Translations under genes and position numbers: made by a program
Part shown: in pieces, positions 6,015-8,546 of the stretch
Numbering within the stretch: position 1 is the first letter of the stretch
How the letters are laid out: the number at the start of each line of letters is the position of its first letter
DNA from: JAHEYF01 sp045805185
GTDB taxonomy: Bacteria > Bacteroidota > Bacteroidia > B-17B0 > Aurantibacillaceae
NCBI GenBank assembly: GCA_045805185.1
Contig: JBJMLS010000116.1
Location: 1-8,546, forward strand
Direction: 5' to 3'
DNA length: 8,546 nt
The notes under the pieces: generated by a model
Told to the model about the DNA's origin: nothing
What the model saw: only the letters and a program-made list of their open reading frames with translations
Databases searched by the model: none

Positions 6015-7277
6015 ATGGCAACAAAATTAAAGATCGGCCTATTCGGCTTCGGATGCGTAGGATACGGACTCTACGAAGTACTATCAAAAAGCCAGGGTAT
6101 CAAAGCCGATATCGTAAAGATCTGCGTAAAGAATAAGAACAAGAAGCGGCAGATCGATTCTTCCTATTTTACTTTTGAAAAACAGGAATTACTGGATAAC
6201 CCGGACATCAACCTCATCGTAGAACTTATCGACGACGCGGAAGAAGCTTACAAAATTGTAAAATACGCTTTACAGAGCGGGAAACATGTAGTGACCGCCA
6301 ATAAAAAAATGGTTGCCAATAATCTGAAAGAACTGGTGGAACTGCAGGTGAAGCATGGGGTTTCCCTGTTATACGAAGCTTCCAGTTGCGGAAGCATTCC
6401 CATCATTCGTACGCTGGAGGAATATTACGACAATGAGCTGCTTTACAGTGTAAGCGGGATCTTTAACGGGACTTCCAATTATATCCTCACCAAAACAATA
6501 CAGGAAAACCTGAGTTATGCTGAAGCCCTGAAAAAAGCACAGGAGCTTGGATTTGCTGAAACCGATCCGACAAACGACGTTGCAGGATTTGACGCCAAGT
6601 TCAAAGCCATAATTCTTGCATCCCATGCTTTTGGCTTATTTGTGGAACCGGAACGGGTACTTAATTTCGGCATTGAAACAGTTTCAGATTCGGATATCCG
6701 TTATGCAAAAGAAAAAGGGCTAAAAATAAAACTGGTTCCGTCCATTAAAAAACACAGCAACGGAAGTGTCTCCGTCTTTGTACTACCGCAGCTTATTTCC
6801 CCAAACAGCTACCTTTTCAATGTAGAAAACGAATTCAACGGAGTGATAGTAGAAGGCGCATTTTCCGATAAGCAGTTCCTGTCCGGAAAGGGCGCAGGAG
6901 GACATCCCACCGGTTCAGCTGTATTATCTGATATCTCTGCGCTTTCTTACGGTTATAAATACGAATATAAAAAATATCACCAGAACAATAATGTCCCGTT
7001 CCATGAGGACATACTGCTTCATGTTTACCTGCGGCTTAATTCACAGGAAGAGGTTGCACAGTTCGGTTTTACAGAGATCCAGGAACAATTCGGCAGCACG
7101 GATTACAATTATGTTGTAGGCCTGATCCCCCTTCGCAGTCTTGTTAAAAAAAAGCAATATATCCTGGAACATAAGCTCTTTGTGGCGCTTACAGAAAAGG
7201 GTATTCAGGAGAGCGTCGCTTATACCGAATCGTCTGTGAGAAAAGAAGAGTTGGAAACAGCGCTGGTACAAGCTTAA
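6015..7277 (+). CDS. hom: Homoserine dehydrogenase (stand-alone)
   Basis: A 420-residue enzyme that reduces aspartate semialdehyde to homoserine with NAD(P)H, giving the substrate for the neighbouring metX product. The N-terminal Rossmann domain starts with G8-L-F-G-F-G-C-V-G. Catalytic-domain signatures are VTANKKMV (K97 the probable catalytic Lys), SGIFNGTSNYILTK, and FAETDPTNDVAGFDAKFK with E182, D193 and K197. The E-x10-D-x3-K spacing matches the known catalytic triad of the family. GKGAGGHPTGSAVLSDI is the conserved C-terminal motif of the core. Residues about 330-405 look like a C-terminal ACT-type regulatory domain, which would bind an amino acid; this part is less certain. No aspartokinase domain is fused, unlike ThrA, so it is a monofunctional isoform dedicated to methionine supply. 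The start ATG is 1 nt after the metX stop, implying translational coupling and shared control by the SAM riboswitch. Confidence 0.94.
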   Translation: MATKLKIGLFGFGCVGYGLYEVLSKSQGIKADIVKICVKNKNKKRQIDSSYFTFEKQELLDNPDINLIVELIDDAEEAYKIVKYALQSGKHVVTANKKMVANNLKELVELQVKHGVSLLYEASSCGSIPIIRTLEEYYDNELLYSVSGIFNGTSNYILTKTIQENLSYAEALKKAQELGFAETDPTNDVAGFDAKFKAIILASHAFGLFVEPERVLNFGIETVSDSDIRYAKEKGLKIKLVPSIKKHSNGSVSVFVLPQLISPNSYLFNVENEFNGVIVEGAFSDKQFLSGKGAGGHPTGSAVLSDISALSYGYKYEYKKYHQNNNVPFHEDILLHVYLRLNSQEEVAQFGFTEIQEQFGSTDYNYVVGLIPLRSLVKKKQYILEHKLFVALTEKGIQESVAYTESSVRKEELETALVQA

Positions 7278-7278
7278 T

Positions 7279-7292
7279 CAGGGATTTCCCTG
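7279..7292 (+). repeat. Small perfect dyad after hom
   Basis: CAGGG (7279-7283) and CCCTG (7288-7292) form a 5-bp stem with an ATTT loop, starting one base after the hom stop codon. The nearest T-run is about 19 nt away, so it is not a standard intrinsic terminator. It resembles the dyad at 7331-7345. Confidence 0.5.
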
Positions 7293-7318
7293 GTGTAATG
7301 CCGTATAAAAGTTTTTCT

Positions 7319-7326
7319 TATTTTTG
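7319..7326 (+). promoter_or_regulatory. -7 box of the YfiR-like lipoprotein gene promoter
   Basis: TATTTTTG at 7319-7326 is an exact match to the Bacteroidota TAnnTTTG -7 element, 29 nt before the GTG start. A convincing TTG/TTTG -33 partner is not present at about 7291-7298, so the promoter may be weak or activator-dependent. Confidence 0.55.
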
Positions 7327-7330
7327 CATA

Positions 7331-7345
7331 CCTGGAAATTCCGGG
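7331..7345 (+). repeat. Near-perfect 15-nt dyad at the expected transcription start
   Basis: CCTGGAAATTCCGGG pairs with itself end to end with one T-G wobble and a central A. It lies at about +1 to +15 of the predicted transcript, directly upstream of the GTG start. It could be an operator for a dimeric regulator or a 5' hairpin affecting translation or RNA stability. Confidence 0.45.
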
Positions 7346-7355
7346 AATCAGATCT

Positions 7356-8078
7356 GTGAAACTCCTTTCAGCCATATCCCTGTTTTTATTACTGCTTAGC
7401 TCCTGCGTCAGCAAAAAAAAATATGCTTCACTCCAGGAACAGCATAATCAAACGATAAGTGATAAAGCGGGGCTTGAAGAAGTATTGAGCCGAATGGCAA
7501 TAGCAAATGACAGCCTGCGCAGGCAAAATGAATACCTTGACAGCCTGTTAACTGTAGAGAGAGAAAGGCCGCTTACTTCCAACACTAAAAAAGACACCAG
7601 GAGCACTACAAAGCCTATTGAAAAAAGCACATTGTCCAAGGCTGCAGAGTACGATAAGAAAGCAGTTTACCTATACAATTTTGCCGCTTACATTTCATGG
7701 CCAAAACTGAAAACCGATAAGTTCACAATAGGTATTGTGGGAGAATCAATGATGAATTCTACGCTTGCGGGATATACATACGGGAAAACAATAGGAAACA
7801 TGCCTGTCGTCGTAAAACCTTACACCAATTCCTCTGAAGTGTACCAGGTCCTTTTTATTTCTGCAGCCGGACAAAAAGAATTTCACAAGCTAAAAAAAGA
7901 ATTTGCCAATAAGCCGGTTCTTCTTGTTACCGAAAATATATACCTGGAAAAAACAGGGGCGCACATTTCATTTTATGTCAATGGCGCTAAAGTAGGCTTT
8001 AGTGTGAACAAAGCCGCTGCTGAAAAAAGCGGCTTAAAGATCAGTAACAAGCTGATCAATTTTTCTGAAGCGAACTGA
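7356..8078 (+). CDS. Lipoprotein with coiled coil and YfiR-like (DUF4154) domain
   Basis: A 240-residue protein beginning at GTG. It has a lipoprotein signal (hydrophobic 3-16) with lipobox L14-S-S-C17, so it is probably lipidated at C17. Residues 22-68 have heptad-like L/I/A spacing and high charge, consistent with a coiled coil, then a Ser/Thr/Lys linker (70-95). Residues 97-236 match the YfiR/DUF4154 family: KKAVYLYNFAAYISWP, FTIGIVGES, VLFISAA, KPVLLVTE, GAHISFYVNGAKVGFSVN and the closing SGLKISNKLI. YfiR in gamma-proteobacteria is a periplasmic inhibitor of the diguanylate cyclase YfiN; in Bacteroidota such domains occur near sensor kinases, so a periplasmic sensing or inhibitory role is likely but unproven. 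The long lipid-anchored stalk is unlike classic YfiR, which is soluble. Its stop touches the stop of the opposing kinase gene, so the two are convergent, not one operon. Confidence 0.87.
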   Translation: MKLLSAISLFLLLLSSCVSKKKYASLQEQHNQTISDKAGLEEVLSRMAIANDSLRRQNEYLDSLLTVERERPLTSNTKKDTRSTTKPIEKSTLSKAAEYDKKAVYLYNFAAYISWPKLKTDKFTIGIVGESMMNSTLAGYTYGKTIGNMPVVVKPYTNSSEVYQVLFISAAGQKEFHKLKKEFANKPVLLVTENIYLEKTGAHISFYVNGAKVGFSVNKAAAEKSGLKISNKLINFSEAN

Positions 8079-8546
8079 TCAGTTATGCTTTTTGGACTTG
8101 CGTTTGGAAGGATAAAAAGTGATCTCGAATTTTGCGCCATTACCGGAAATAATTTTCAACTCTCCATCGATTTGTTCCGTTAAGGATTGTACGATCTCCA
8201 GGCCAAGTGAATTTGATCTCCCAAGCATGAAATTGGCTGGCAATCCAATTCCGTCGTCCTGTACTACAAGCTGATGACATCCATCTTGCAACTCTTTGAT
8301 CTCTGCATTTACCATTCCAGCGCCTCTTCCTTTAAACCCATGCTTAAATGCATTCGTGATCAACTCTGTAATGATGAGGCCAAGATTGATGGAAAGATCA
8401 ACATTCAGTACAATATCCGGGGCTGTGCCTTTCCAGCGAATGCCTGCATGTGGTGCGTAGGAAGTCGCGATGTAATCCATAAGCTGGAGAAGGTAAGCCT
8501 GAAAATTGATCCGGGAAAGATTTCCAGACTCATACAGTTTAGTATG
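8079..8546 (-). CDS. Sensor histidine kinase, HisKA_2/HATPase C-terminal part (5' partial)
   Basis: The frame is open to the window edge, giving the last 155 residues; the ATG at 8480 is internal. The edge segment HTKLYESGNLSRINFQAYLLQL is the second dimerisation helix of HisKA_2 (PF07568), and the phospho-accepting His lies beyond the window. A complete HATPase domain follows: N box E61/N65/H69 in ITELITNAFKHGF, G1 box D97-D-G-I-G, G2 box S113-L-G-L-E-I-V (fragment numbering). The missing F box and truncated lid are usual for this class. The C-terminus is strongly basic (PSKRKSKKHN). Such kinases phosphorylate a response regulator; sensor domain and partner are outside the window. The adjacent YfiR-like lipoprotein could feed a periplasmic signal to it, though the genes are convergent. 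The end of the gene shares the palindrome AACTGATCAGTT with the lipoprotein gene end. Confidence 0.92.
   Translation of the reverse strand, partial: HTKLYESGNLSRINFQAYLLQLMDYIATSYAPHAGIRWKGTAPDIVLNVDLSINLGLIITELITNAFKHGFKGRGAGMVNAEIKELQDGCHQLVVQDDGIGLPANFMLGRSNSLGLEIVQSLTEQIDGELKIISGNGAKFEITFYPSKRKSKKHN

Noticed and set aside
6369..7271. Minus-strand ORFs of 85 and 76 codons
   Set aside because: They are antisense to hom and show no family features.
7279..7325. Intrinsic terminator for the metX-hom operon
   Set aside because: The 5-bp stem at 7279-7292 is about 19 nt from the T-run at 7312-7316, too far for a standard Rho-independent terminator.
1..8546. CRISPR array, tRNA, rRNA or insertion-sequence transposase
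   Set aside because: No regularly spaced direct repeats, no cloverleaf or rRNA sequence, and no transposase or integrase motif were seen on either strand.

Overview
The window looks like chromosomal DNA from a member of the Bacteroidota, probably the Chitinophagia/Sphingobacteriia side. The signs are promoter elements of the Bacteroidota type (TTTG, about 20 nt, then TAnnTTTG), start codons preceded by A/T-rich DNA rather than strong Shine-Dalgarno sequences, a RemB-like outer-membrane protein fragment, and a SAM-riboswitch-led metX-hom operon. These are readings from sequence and family knowledge; no search was run.

Layout. 1-452: the 3' end of a RemB-like beta-barrel gene. 453-1055: a small GxxExxY (PD-(D/E)XK-like) gene flanked by imperfect inverted repeats, resembling a compact inserted unit. 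1060-1981, minus strand: a secreted cupin followed 4 nt later by a DinB-family protein. 2032-4419, minus strand: a 795-aa exported protein with an N-terminal CAP (SCP-like) domain, a divergent OmpA-like segment and a long helical tail. 4420-4981: an intergenic region whose right part is a dense control region. 4982-7277: metX and hom, 1 nt apart. 7319-8078: a promoter and a lipoprotein with a coiled coil and a YfiR-like domain. 8079-8546, minus strand: the C-terminal end of a HisKA_2-type histidine kinase, converging on the lipoprotein gene with no intergenic base.

The most interesting region is 4591-4981. It contains in order a promoter, an S-box (SAM-I) riboswitch, a previously unlabelled 27-codon ORF ending in a Cys/Met-rich tail (MCCDTCCPMC, then stop), a possible antiterminator whose 5' arm overlaps that stop codon, a terminator-like hairpin with a U6 run, and then metX-hom. 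This suggests dual control of methionine/homoserine metabolism: direct SAM sensing by RNA, plus ribosome-mediated sensing of Cys (or Cys/Met) tRNA charging through the leader peptide. The riboswitch P1 helix ends only 11 nt before the leader start codon, so SAM binding could also gate leader translation. The parts are visible in the sequence; the mechanism is inference.

hom makes homoserine and metX acylates it toward methionine. The next enzyme, metY/metB, is not in the window. The lipoprotein/kinase pair probably belongs to an envelope-signalling module unrelated to the methionine operon.
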